Assembly: GCF_039536745.1 (NCBI RefSeq)
Contig: NZ_BAAAZE010000014.1
Span: forward strand, 1-64,000
From: Actimicrobium antarcticum
Lineage (GTDB): Bacteria > Pseudomonadota > Gammaproteobacteria > Burkholderiales > Burkholderiaceae_D
Length of the DNA: 64,000 nucleotides
Direction of reading: 5' to 3'
The translations under genes were made by a program, and so were the position numbers. Positions 8,472-16,687 of the stretch are shown here, piece after piece. Numbering within the stretch: the first letter of the stretch is position 1; each line of letters starts with the position of its first letter. The notes below the pieces were generated by a model, which saw only the letters and a list, made by a program, of their open reading frames with translations, did no database searches and was not told the origin of the DNA.

Positions 8472-9503
8472 TTACTTCTTCGGCTCGGACTTGGTCGAAT
8501 AGCGCTTTTGCCATTCAGCCAGCACCGTCGCGCGCTGTTTGCCAATTTTTTCGAAATCGTTTTTGACCAGGCGCTGCTCGTAATCGGCGGGCACATATTT
8601 CAACCGGGTGGTGATGCCAGGCCATGCCACCACGGCAAAGTTCTTGGCATATAACGCATTGGCTTCGCGGCTGGAGGCCCAGTCCGCCAGCTGCTTGGCA
8701 GCATCGAGTTGTGGTGTGCCCTTGACGATGGCGAACGACTCGATATCCCAGCCCAGCCCCTCTTTCGGAAAGATGATGTCGATCGGTGCGCCCTTGGCGC
8801 GTATCGTGTTGGCGCGATATTCAAACGAAATACCGACCGGAAACTCGCCATTGCCCGCCATCACACAGGGCTTGGAGCCCGAATGCGTGTAGACCGCCAC
8901 GTTCTCATGCAGCTTGTCCATGTAAGCCCAACCGCCTTTTTCACCAAACATTTGCAACCAGGCGGTCACGTCCAGAAAACCGGTGCCCGATGAGTTCGGG
9001 TTGGGCATGACGATCTTGCCCTTGAACTCGGGGCGCAACAGGTCATTCCAGCTGTCAATACGCGGTAGGCCTTGTTTTTGGAGTTCCACCAGGTTGTAGC
9101 AAATGGCGGCGCCCCACACATTCATGCCGACCCAGGCGGGTGGATTGGATACCGCACGAAAGCGCGGATTGAGCGACTTCAGGTGCGCTGGCGCATAGGG
9201 TTGCAACATGCCTTCTTGCTCGAACACCACCATGCTGGTGGCCGCAACACCCATGACCATGTCGGCCACGGGCTTGCTTTTTTCTGCCAGCAACTTGGCG
9301 GTGATGATGCCGGTGGAGTCGCGCGTCCACTTGATCTCGATATCGGGATGGGTCTTGTTGAAAGACTCCTGATACGCCTTCAATTGATCGGTCTCCAATG
9401 CGGTGTACACATTGAGTACCGTCTTCTGGGCCAGCGCCGGCATGGCGGTGGCGAGGGCCAGACTGGCAGCAGCAAGACTGCGAACAAGACGATTGAATTG
9501 CAT
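8472..9503 (-). CDS. AEP ABC transporter periplasmic binding protein
   Basis: A 343-residue extracellular solute-binding protein of the iron/AEP (PhnS2-like) family. A Sec signal peptide is evident (MQFNRLVRSLAAASLALATAMPALAQ), with cleavage after about residue 26, followed by KTVLNVYTALETDQLKAYQESF. The start is ATG 9503, preceded by GGAGAA; a longer frame upstream would bury the signal peptide. It is the first gene of the minus-strand operon and diverges from the GntR regulator, so the operon promoter lies between 9504 and 9679. It delivers substrate, probably AEP, to the permease. Confidence 0.9.
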   Translation of the reverse strand: MQFNRLVRSLAAASLALATAMPALAQKTVLNVYTALETDQLKAYQESFNKTHPDIEIKWTRDSTGIITAKLLAEKSKPVADMVMGVAATSMVVFEQEGMLQPYAPAHLKSLNPRFRAVSNPPAWVGMNVWGAAICYNLVELQKQGLPRIDSWNDLLRPEFKGKIVMPNPNSSGTGFLDVTAWLQMFGEKGGWAYMDKLHENVAVYTHSGSKPCVMAGNGEFPVGISFEYRANTIRAKGAPIDIIFPKEGLGWDIESFAIVKGTPQLDAAKQLADWASSREANALYAKNFAVVAWPGITTRLKYVPADYEQRLVKNDFEKIGKQRATVLAEWQKRYSTKSEPKK

Positions 9504-9550
9504 TGTGGTTCTCCGGAAAATGGATGGTTGGAACGGTGCAGGCTCGTCGT

Positions 9551-9582
9551 TTCTATGAAGTCGACGCGTCAGCTTCATAGAA
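9551..9582. promoter_or_regulatory. Inverted repeat, candidate operator of AEP operons
   Basis: Perfect 10-bp arms TTCTATGAAG and CTTCATAGAA flank a 12-base spacer that itself contains the palindrome GACGCGTC. The element sits 48 bases before the binding-protein start and 98 bases before the GntR start, in the only region the divergent operons share. It is a good candidate for the GntR regulator site. A second small palindrome, TTGTTGACAA, lies at 9615-9624 closer to the regulator gene and could be an alternative site. Confidence 0.55.
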
Positions 9583-9679
9583 TTTTGGCAAGCTTAACGA
9601 GGTAATGTGACAAGTTGTTGACAATATACAAAATGGATTCTTGCCCTATACTGCAGCCACTGCCAACAAGGAAAAGCCC

Positions 9680-10405
9680 ATGCAAAGCGCACTATCTCCC
9701 CCACTTTCAGGCAGCGTGCTGTCCCTGGTGCAAAGCACGTCGCTCACCCGTCTGGTAGCCGATTCCGTTGAGGAACTCATTCTCTCGGGCGAACTGGCAG
9801 CGGGTGCCAAACTCAACGAAGTGGCGCTGGCGGAACGCTTTGGCGTCTCGCGCGGTCCTTTGCGTGAAGCGTTCCGACTGCTCGAAGAAGCCGGGCTGAT
9901 CGACCAGAAAAAAAACCGCGGTGCCTTTGTGCGCGTTATCGAGTTGCGTGAGGCCGCCGAGCTGTACGAAGTGCGCGCCGGGCTGGATGCCACCGCCGGG
10001 CGTTTGCTGGCCGAGCGTATCGACGACACGCAATTGCGTACCCTGCGCCAACTTACCGATCAAATGACATCGGTCGACGACAATGACGTCGAGCAATTCC
10101 ATAGTCTGAATCTGGCCTTTCACGACCAGATCATCGCGATGACAGGCAACCGGACGCTGACCGACGCCTACCGCAAACTGGCCAAGCTGCTGGTGCTGTT
10201 TCGCAAGCGCAACTTGCTGACTCCCATGGCGATCCCGTACTTTGCCCAGGAGCACAGCGCCATTGTGGATATGCTGGAACAGCGTGATGCCCGTGGCTGC
10301 GCCGAGGCGCTGTATGCCCACGCACAGGGCGGGCGTCAACGCATGCTGCGTGATGGCGAACTGGCTGGAGCGGCAGGCGTGGAAGGGATGGCACATGGCG
10401 GCTGA
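9680..10405 (+). CDS. GntR/FCD-family regulator of phosphonate use
   Basis: A 241-residue transcription factor. The N-terminal winged helix-turn-helix is at about residues 23-85 (LNEVALAERFGVSRGPLREAFRLLEEAGLI). The C-terminal FCD ligand-binding domain contains the metal-type histidines in FHSLNLAFHDQII and EHSAIVDMLEQRD. The start at ATG 9680 is supported by AAGGAAA six bases upstream; a longer frame from 9641 lacks this. It diverges from the AEP transport operon and overlaps the downstream PbfA-like gene, so it probably controls both. The effector (AEP or phosphonoacetaldehyde) is unknown from sequence. Confidence 0.85.
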   Translation: MQSALSPPLSGSVLSLVQSTSLTRLVADSVEELILSGELAAGAKLNEVALAERFGVSRGPLREAFRLLEEAGLIDQKKNRGAFVRVIELREAAELYEVRAGLDATAGRLLAERIDDTQLRTLRQLTDQMTSVDDNDVEQFHSLNLAFHDQIIAMTGNRTLTDAYRKLAKLLVLFRKRNLLTPMAIPYFAQEHSAIVDMLEQRDARGCAEALYAHAQGGRQRMLRDGELAGAAGVEGMAHGG

Positions 10406-11744
10406 CTTCGACCGGGCAGAGGGCGATGTCAACCTCGGCGACCGTCGCCAGGCGTGGCAAGCCGCCCATCTGGACGACACCACCCGCGCGTTGCTGGAGG
10501 AAGACCAGCGCTGGTTCCTGCACCAGTCCATGTCCACGCCCTGTCTCAATGCCCTGACCGGTGCCCGGGGTGCGTGGCTCACGGATGTCGCCGGGCGACG
10601 CATTCTGGATTTTCATGGCAACAGCCTGCACCAGATCGGCTATGGCCACCCCAAGGTCATGGCCGCGCTGCGCGACACGCTCGAGCAACTGCCCTTTAGC
10701 CCGCGCCGCTACACCAACCGTCCCGCCATCGATCTGGCGCGCCGCCTGTGCATGGCGGCACCGATCGAGAACGCCAAATTGCTGTTTGCTCCCGGCGGCT
10801 CGGCGGCCATCGGCATGGCGCTCAAACTGGCCCGCCTGGTGACGGGACGCTTCAAGACGATCTCGATGTGGGATTCCTTTCACGGCGCGTCGCTGGATGC
10901 CATCTCCATAGGCGGTGAAGCCGTGTTCCGCCGGGGCATTGGGCCCTTGCTGCCGGGCACCGAGCACGTCCCGCCCTGCGATCCGCGCAACTGTGTATTT
11001 GGCTGCGCGGGCCAATGCGCATTGCGCTGCGTGGACTACATCGAGTACTGCCTGAAAAAGGAAGGCGATGTAGCGGCCGTGATTGTGGAAACGGTGCGCT
11101 GCACCGACGTCCAGGTGCCGCCGCCGGACTACTACCAACGACTGCGTGACATCTGCCACCGCCACGGCACCCTGCTGATTCTGGACGAAATCCCCATCGC
11201 ACTAGGACGCACAGGCCATCTGTTTGCTGTCGAGCGCTACGGGATCGAGCCCGACATGCTGGTCATCGGCAAAGGCCTGGGCGGCGCCAGCATGCCGCTG
11301 GCCGCCCTGATTGCGCGTGCCGACTTTGACGTGGGACAGCATATTTCTCTGGGTCACTACACCCATGAGAAAAACCCGATGGCCTGCGCCGCCGGGCTGG
11401 CCGTGCTGGACGTGATAGACGAAGAACAATTGCTGGCTCGCAGCCAGCGGCTGGGCCAGCAGGTGGTAGCCCGGTTGCGACAACTGGCGACGACCTTGCC
11501 CGCCATTGCCGAAGTGCGCGGTGCAGGCCTGCTGGTGGGTATCGAACTCTGCAGCATCGGCACCCGCGACGCCGCCGACCTGGCGGAAGCCGTACTGTAT
11601 CGCTGCCTGAGTGCGGGTTTGTCGTTCAAAGTGGGGCAAGGCAATGTGCTGGTCCTGTCGCCGCCCTTGAATATCGAGGAAGACGACCTGTGGTGGGCCA
11701 TCGACCAGATCGCCAGCGCACTGCATGCTGAATGCGCCGCCTGA
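10395..11744 (+). CDS. pbfA: PbfA-like PLP enzyme (hydroxy-AEP ammonia-lyase)
   Basis: This 449-residue protein has the class III aminotransferase fold. Its PLP lysine is Lys293 (LVIGKGLGGASMPLAA) and its cofactor aspartate is Asp264 (LILDEIPIALGRTG). In AEP clusters with phnW and phnX, this type of protein is usually PbfA, (R)-1-hydroxy-2-aminoethylphosphonate ammonia-lyase, which gives phosphonoacetaldehyde and ammonia. That role rests on context; a true transaminase is the alternative. Residues 195-212 carry five cysteines in CDPRNCVFGCAGQCALRC, a possible metal site. ATG 10395 is preceded by GGAAGGGA and overlaps the end of the regulator gene. Confidence 0.72.
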   Translation: MAADFDRAEGDVNLGDRRQAWQAAHLDDTTRALLEEDQRWFLHQSMSTPCLNALTGARGAWLTDVAGRRILDFHGNSLHQIGYGHPKVMAALRDTLEQLPFSPRRYTNRPAIDLARRLCMAAPIENAKLLFAPGGSAAIGMALKLARLVTGRFKTISMWDSFHGASLDAISIGGEAVFRRGIGPLLPGTEHVPPCDPRNCVFGCAGQCALRCVDYIEYCLKKEGDVAAVIVETVRCTDVQVPPPDYYQRLRDICHRHGTLLILDEIPIALGRTGHLFAVERYGIEPDMLVIGKGLGGASMPLAALIARADFDVGQHISLGHYTHEKNPMACAAGLAVLDVIDEEQLLARSQRLGQQVVARLRQLATTLPAIAEVRGAGLLVGIELCSIGTRDAADLAEAVLYRCLSAGLSFKVGQGNVLVLSPPLNIEEDDLWWAIDQIASALHAECAA

Positions 11745-12075
11745 TAGCAATGCATTGCGTGTCAAAGTCACCGCTGCCATTCTGGCTGCGGCACTGTTAC
11801 ACGCCAGCTGGAACGCCCTGATCAAAGGCGCAGGTGACACAGGTTTGTACACCTTGCTGCATGCCTGTAGCGGCGTGATCGGTCTGATTGGCTTGCTGAT
11901 TACGGGGCTGCCGGCCAGCGAAAGCTGGCCTTATGCCGCAATGTCCGCGCAGCTGCACACCGTCTGTATTGCAGGCTCGATGCGGGCCTACGAAGGCGGG
12001 AAACTGGCGGTCAGTTATGTGCTGATGCGGGGCCTGCTACCGCTGCTCATTGGGTTGGTCATGATGCGGCTTTGA
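11725..12075 (+). pseudogene. Truncated DMT/EamA-family permease
   Basis: This frame starts inside the last codons of the PbfA-like gene and gives 116 residues. It opens VTAAILAAALLHASWNALIKGAG, a typical first helix of DMT/EamA transporters, and ends KLAVSYVLMRGLLPLLIGLVMMRL. A complete member has about 280-300 residues and ten helices; only about four are present, so the C-terminal two thirds are lost. A DMT permease is often linked to phosphonate loci, so this is probably the remnant of such a gene. It is unlikely to work as a transporter. Confidence 0.7.
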
Positions 12076-12502
12076 CGCGCCGGGGGTAGACCCTACCAGG
12101 CGCTTACGCGAAATTGGCCCCTTGCATTCAAGTCGCTTTGCACGGGCTGGCTGGGCCACACAGCAGCTCGACTTTTCACAGCGACACAGGCATTTAACGC
12201 CAGGGCCAGGGCTAGCTTCGGCATTGATGACTCAAACTTGATTTCAAGCCGTCAGCCACGCTGGTTCCAGATTGGCGCCTCCGGAGATTACGCCATCCTC
12301 GCCTCAGCTTTGGTCAGACTTCCGGCGAATGAATTCCGAAGGTCGCAGCCCGCCCACTCCTGCACGCAACCACCAGCAGTCCTCCCGCCCCGCATCAAAA
12401 AACTTTCCTAAAGTCACTATCCGGTCATATTAAAACAATAACATCCAGCCCGTTCCAGAGCCGCAGATGCGCCTTCCACCGACACACCAACCATTCCTGA
12501 AA
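12076..12502. other. Intergenic region upstream of TonB receptor
   Basis: No gene is recognised here. The stretch separates the truncated permease from the receptor gene and may contain the lost permease tail in scrambled form. The last 80 bases become AT-richer (around CATATTAAAACAATAAC at 12425-12441) and probably contain the receptor promoter, but no convincing -35/-10 pair or Fur-like site stands out. Confidence 0.3.
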
Positions 12503-14743
12503 ATGAGACCCACTCTTCCGCTCGTGCGCACCAGACTCTCGCAGATCATCTCTCTCGCCCTGCTTTCCCTCGCTGTCGGACCGGAGGCCTACGCCGCCGA
12601 TGCCGTTGACCTGGGCAGCGTCAACGTGAGCGCTGCAGCGGGTGCCTATCGGCCAAAAGAAGCCGCCAAGGGAACCGCTTCGGCCATTGCTCCGACGCAG
12701 TCGAGCTTGCTGGCGACGCAGCCGCAATCGGTCATCACGCGCGAATTCATCGAGAAATCGGTGGCGCCGACCGGCGACTACAGCGCCATCGTCAATATCG
12801 CACCCAGCCTGTCCGGTACCGCTGCCAACGGACCTGGCTTGAGCGAAACGAAGACCACGATGCGCGGCTTCAAGGATGACCAGTACAACATCACGTTCGA
12901 CGGCATTCCTTGGGGCGACACGAATAATCCGGCCCATCACTCGACCTCGTTTTTCCCGGCGTCCGTGATCGGTGGCGCGGTCGTCGAGCGCGGTCCGGGC
13001 AATGCCAGCAATCTGGGCTTTGCCACCTTCGGCGGCACCATCAATCTGTTCTCGAAAAAACCGGCGCAGGAAATGGGCTACGGCTTTACCACCTCGTTCG
13101 GCACCTGGAATACCCGTCTGTATTCGGCCTATTACGAAAGTGGTCGCCTCCAAAATGCTGGCGACGCGACGGTCCAACTCAACTACAACCATTTGCAATC
13201 CGATGGCTATTTGACCGGCAACACCATCAAGAGCGACAACTACACCGTCAAGGTACAAAAGCCGCTGGGCGATGCCACGCTGCTGACCGCCTTTGCCTCG
13301 TTCAACGACATCAAGTACACGCAAAACGATAACGGCAATGGCCCGACGCTGGCGCAGTCGGCACAGTTCGGCAAGAACTACAGCCTCAACGACGACCCGA
13401 CCAGCTTCAATTACACCGGCTTCAATTACACGACCAAGAAGACCGACTTCGCCTATCTTCGCCTGCAAAGCAGCTGGGGTGCGGGCTGGAATACCGACAA
13501 TTCGCTGTACACGTATGCGTACGATAACCAGACGATTTCATCGACCGACCCGACCGGCGCCACCGCGCCCGGCACCAAGATCGGCGGCGTCGGCAACAAG
13601 GATATTCCGGGCATCGACAAGCAGAATAAGTACCGCGTCTACGGCGATATGTTCAAGGCCACCAAGCAGCTCGATGCAGGTCTGGCACGCGTCGGCATCT
13701 GGCTCGAAAAATCGGATTCGGACCGTCATCAATATGATCTCGATCTGACCAAGGGCAATATTCGCGATCCGCGCGAAACCAAGCCCACGCCGTTGCAGCA
13801 ACCGAGCGTGCTGTTCGATCAGCAATCCAGCGTCACGACCGCGCAACCGTTTGCCGAATTCGAGTGGGCCGCCGGTCCGGGCCTGACGGTCACGCCCGGC
13901 GTGAAGTTCGTCAACATCACGCGCTCGGTCGACGCGCTCATCAACCAGACCACGCGCCTGCCACAAAATGCATCGACCTCGTATCGCACGACGCTGCCGT
14001 TTCTGACCATCAATCAGCAGCTCACGCCGGCGCTGGCGGTGTATGCACAATACGCGAAGGGCTTCCAGATTCCTGATCTGAAATCGTTCTATATCGCCAA
14101 TCCCTCCCAGAACAGTTCCGATCCGCAAAAGTCGACCAATTACCAGCTGGGCATCGTCGGCAAATCCGATCGCTTTACCTGGGATGCCGATCTGTACCAG
14201 ATCGACTTCACCAACAAATACGTGTCGAACAATCTGACCGGCGCGGATGCGGCTTTTGTGAATCTGGGTGGCGTGACGTACAAGGGTATCGAGGCACAGG
14301 GGACGTATGTCATCGGTTCCGGATTCTCGGTGTATGCCAACGGCTCGGTCAATCAGGCCAAGTCGGCTGAAACCGGCCAGACCATTGCCAACGCACCGCA
14401 AATGACGGCGGCACTCGGTGGCCTGTACGGCGCGGGACCGTGGTCGGCATCGCTGATTTACAAGGTCACGGGCAGCGCGCACCAGACCGAATACGATGCG
14501 ACCAAGCCGGCTGATTACGATTACTACAAGGTCCAGGCCTACAAAAATGCGGATCTCGGCGTGTCGTATTCGATCAGGAATCCGTTCCTCGGCTCGAAGT
14601 TATTGAAGCTGCAATTGAATGTGTTCAACCTGCTGGACAAGCAGGACATTACGTCGATCACTGCCGGCAAGACCAGGCCGTTCGACCAATACCTGTACCA
14701 GGTACCGCGCAGCATGCAGATCTCGGCAAAGGCAGATTTCTGA
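12503..14743 (+). CDS. TonB-dependent outer-membrane receptor
   Basis: A 746-residue TonB-dependent receptor. After the signal peptide (MRPTLPLVRTRLSQIIS... cleaved near AYAADA) comes the plug domain, with QPQSVITREFIEK and the TMRGFKDDQYNITFDGIPWGD segment. Then VERGPGNASNLGFATFGGTINLFSK leads into a 22-strand barrel rich in alternating aromatic residues. The protein ends in an aromatic residue (SAKADF) as required for barrel assembly. ATG 12503 is preferred because the signal peptide begins there; ATG 12467 would add 12 residues. No N-terminal secretin/STN signalling domain is present. The substrate cannot be read directly; the downstream TonB and phosphoesterase genes hint at a phosphorylated compound. 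Confidence 0.9.
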   Translation: MRPTLPLVRTRLSQIISLALLSLAVGPEAYAADAVDLGSVNVSAAAGAYRPKEAAKGTASAIAPTQSSLLATQPQSVITREFIEKSVAPTGDYSAIVNIAPSLSGTAANGPGLSETKTTMRGFKDDQYNITFDGIPWGDTNNPAHHSTSFFPASVIGGAVVERGPGNASNLGFATFGGTINLFSKKPAQEMGYGFTTSFGTWNTRLYSAYYESGRLQNAGDATVQLNYNHLQSDGYLTGNTIKSDNYTVKVQKPLGDATLLTAFASFNDIKYTQNDNGNGPTLAQSAQFGKNYSLNDDPTSFNYTGFNYTTKKTDFAYLRLQSSWGAGWNTDNSLYTYAYDNQTISSTDPTGATAPGTKIGGVGNKDIPGIDKQNKYRVYGDMFKATKQLDAGLARVGIWLEKSDSDRHQYDLDLTKGNIRDPRETKPTPLQQPSVLFDQQSSVTTAQPFAEFEWAAGPGLTVTPGVKFVNITRSVDALINQTTRLPQNASTSYRTTLPFLTINQQLTPALAVYAQYAKGFQIPDLKSFYIANPSQNSSDPQKSTNYQLGIVGKSDRFTWDADLYQIDFTNKYVSNNLTGADAAFVNLGGVTYKGIEAQGTYVIGSGFSVYANGSVNQAKSAETGQTIANAPQMTAALGGLYGAGPWSASLIYKVTGSAHQTEYDATKPADYDYYKVQAYKNADLGVSYSIRNPFLGSKLLKLQLNVFNLLDKQDITSITAGKTRPFDQYLYQVPRSMQISAKADF

Positions 14744-14773
14744 GCCGGTAACGGATGGGCCCATGGTGTAAAA

Positions 14774-14800
14774 ATTCGATCCGCGGCCTGCGGATCGAAT
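14774..14800 (+). terminator. Strong hairpin after TonB receptor gene
   Basis: Perfect 11-bp arms ATTCGATCCGC and GCGGATCGAAT surround a GGCCT loop 30 bases after the receptor stop. It is followed by CACTTTAAAC rather than a clean T run, so it may attenuate rather than fully end transcription before exbB. Confidence 0.55.
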
Positions 14801-14813
14801 CACTTTAAACGAT

Positions 14814-14846
14814 CAAGAAACAACCAAGAAACAACCAAGAAACGAG
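14814..14846 (+). repeat. Three 11-bp tandem repeats before exbB
   Basis: CAAGAAACAAC occurs twice exactly and a third copy reads CAAGAAACGAG, directly before the exbB ribosome binding region. The purine-rich unstructured repeat follows the hairpin and could act as a translation enhancer or a slippage-prone leader. Confidence 0.7.
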
Positions 14847-14858
14847 CAAGATACATCC

Positions 14859-15512
14859 ATGAATATTTCCAAGCTGATTGCACTGGCCAACGATTCCGGC
14901 GGCACGCTGTATCTGATGTGCCTGTTGCTGCTGGTCGCGCTGACCGTGATTATCGAACGCAGCCGTTACGTCCTGAGCATGCAACAAGGTGGTGAAGCGC
15001 TGATGAACCTGTTGCGTGACCACGTCGCGCTGCACAGTGAACCGGCGCGCGCCTTGCTGGTCAAATTCGCCAACCTGCCACACGCCCGCATGTTCCACGC
15101 TGCCACGCTGGAACCGGCAGGCGCCCCGCGCGAGGCGGCTTCGGGCCACCTTGAAGAAGTCCTGATGCATGAAGTTCCGCTGCTCGACCGCTCGCTGTGG
15201 ATGCTCGATACGGTCATCACGCTGGCCCCGCTGCTCGGTCTGTTCGGCACCATCATCGGCATGTTCAATGCGTTCTCGGTATTGGGCGATGCACAGAACG
15301 GCGCCAGCCAGATCACCGGTGGCATTGCCGAGGCGCTCATCGCCACCGCATCGGGATTACTGATCGCGATGATCGGACTGATTTTTTTCAACTGGCTCAA
15401 TACGCGCATCCGGGTCATCGTGCATCAGCTCGAGACCATCAAGATCATGTTACTCAACCGCGCGCCCGTGGCCGACGAGCACGCCGTTGCCGCACGTTTG
15501 AGGACGGCCTGA
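14859..15512 (+). CDS. exbB: ExbB/TolQ-family proton channel protein
   Basis: A 217-residue MotA/TolQ/ExbB protein, the inner-membrane channel subunit that powers TonB. One transmembrane helix is near the N-terminus (residues 15-33, TLYLMCLLLLVALTVIIE). A cytoplasmic loop follows, then two more helices: LDTVITLAPLLGLFGTIIGMF and the one after GGIAEALIATASGLLIAMIGLIFF. These contain the conserved Thr and Gly residues of the family. The stop is followed by exbD after two bases. It acts with the adjacent ExbD and TonB, most likely dedicated to the upstream receptor. Confidence 0.88.
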   Translation: MNISKLIALANDSGGTLYLMCLLLLVALTVIIERSRYVLSMQQGGEALMNLLRDHVALHSEPARALLVKFANLPHARMFHAATLEPAGAPREAASGHLEEVLMHEVPLLDRSLWMLDTVITLAPLLGLFGTIIGMFNAFSVLGDAQNGASQITGGIAEALIATASGLLIAMIGLIFFNWLNTRIRVIVHQLETIKIMLLNRAPVADEHAVAARLRTA

Positions 15513-15514
15513 GC

Positions 15515-15910
15515 ATGCGCTATTTCGAGGTACGCAAGGCCCGCATCGAGATCATTCCGATGATCGACATCATGCTGTTCCTGCTGGTGTTTTTTGCGAT
15601 GCTGACCCTGAAAATGATTCCGACCAGTGGTCAGGTATCGAAGCTGCCAACCAGTTCGACCGCGACCGCGATCCCCTCACCCAAGCTGCTGATTGAAATC
15701 CGCGACGGCGGTGCCTTGTTTGCCGAGGGCGCGTCGGTGACTGCTGCCGCGATCACGTCGCTGGTAAGGTCGCGCGACGCCGCCAACCTGGCCGTCACCA
15801 TCGCCGGCAGCGACCAGGCGTCGTTGCAGAATGTGATGAACGTGATCGACGCGGTGCGCAAGGGCGGTGCAACGCAGGTCGGCCTGGCTGCGCGCAAGTC
15901 GGGCGGGTAA
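15515..15910 (+). CDS. exbD: ExbD/TolR-family protein
   Basis: A 131-residue ExbD homologue. A short cytoplasmic stretch (MRYFEVRKARIE) leads into the single transmembrane helix IIPMIDIMLFLLVFFAML, which holds the proton-carrying aspartate (PMIDIM). A periplasmic domain follows, about residues 45-125, with the LLIEIRDGGALFAEGA strand pattern. It works with ExbB to transduce the proton gradient to TonB. Two bases separate it from exbB and seven from tonB, so the three form one operon. Confidence 0.88.
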   Translation: MRYFEVRKARIEIIPMIDIMLFLLVFFAMLTLKMIPTSGQVSKLPTSSTATAIPSPKLLIEIRDGGALFAEGASVTAAAITSLVRSRDAANLAVTIAGSDQASLQNVMNVIDAVRKGGATQVGLAARKSGG

Positions 15911-15917
15911 CGCAGCC

Positions 15918-16676
15918 GTGAGCATCGTCAATCCACTGTCGCTGGACGCGTTCCATACGCCCGGAGGAGCCTTGCGAACGCCGTACCTGCGCCGCAAAAC
16001 ACGTGGCTGGCAATCCTTCGGCATCGCGCTGGCCATCGAATCGCTGACAATTGCAGGCGTCATCGGCTGGTTCGCACTGCACCCCGCGATGCCGGTGCTG
16101 CACGTGGTGCCAATCACAATCAAGGCGTTGACAGTGTCCGAGCCAACACCGACACCCGTCGCACCGCCACTGCCACTGCCAGCACCATCCAAACCGCTTC
16201 CGCCACCGCCACCGCCACCGCTGCCAGTATCTGCGCCGCGCTCGAAAGCCCCTGCGCCTGCCCGGCCCGAGGCTGCGCCGCAAACCGTCGCACCTGTCGA
16301 AGCAGCGCCCAAGGTCAGTGTCCCCACCGCATTCAGTGCGCCCGTGCCAGTGGCGCCGCCGCTTGCTCCGGCTGCGGTCGCAGCGATACCGAGCGGACCA
16401 TCGGCCGACTACATCGCCAGGGTCAAGGCCGCGGTACAGGCGGCCGTCATCTACCCGTCCGCCGCCCTGTCGCTGGAGTTTCGCGGCCGGGCCCGGGTCG
16501 CTTTCACGCTGCGCGATGGCATACCATCGGAGGCGCGCATCGTCACCGGCAGTGGCATGGGCCTGATTGATCGCGCTGCACTGCAGTCGATTCAGGCCGC
16601 AGCCTATCCGCCGCCACCGCCGTCTGCGCAAGGCAGGGAAGACAGCTACCAGGTGTGGGTCGAATTCAATTTTTGA
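15918..16676 (+). CDS. tonB: TonB energy transducer
   Basis: A TonB-type protein of about 252 residues starting at GTG 15918, seven bases after exbD. A single helix (SFGIALAIESLTIAGVIGWFAL) near residues 33-54 anchors it. A long Pro/Ala-rich spacer with a PPPPPPP core follows at about residues 75-160. The C-terminal TonB domain runs from about 170 to 252 (IYPSAALSLEFRGRARVAFTLRDG... and SYQVWVEFNF). It spans the periplasm and contacts the TonB box of the receptor. Its location identifies it as the partner of the receptor at 12503-14743. Confidence 0.85.
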   Translation: MSIVNPLSLDAFHTPGGALRTPYLRRKTRGWQSFGIALAIESLTIAGVIGWFALHPAMPVLHVVPITIKALTVSEPTPTPVAPPLPLPAPSKPLPPPPPPPLPVSAPRSKAPAPARPEAAPQTVAPVEAAPKVSVPTAFSAPVPVAPPLAPAAVAAIPSGPSADYIARVKAAVQAAVIYPSAALSLEFRGRARVAFTLRDGIPSEARIVTGSGMGLIDRAALQSIQAAAYPPPPPSAQGREDSYQVWVEFNF

Positions 16677-16687
16677 GAGTGATGAAC

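Noticed and set aside
9618..9652. TTGACA at 9618 and TATACT at 9647 as a promoter for the GntR gene
   Set aside because: The spacer is 23 bases, too long for a standard sigma-70 promoter. The TTGACA is kept only as part of a small palindrome.
12425..13468. Long minus-strand frame opposite the TonB receptor gene
   Set aside because: It is a mirror of codon bias in the receptor gene and has no recognisable family.
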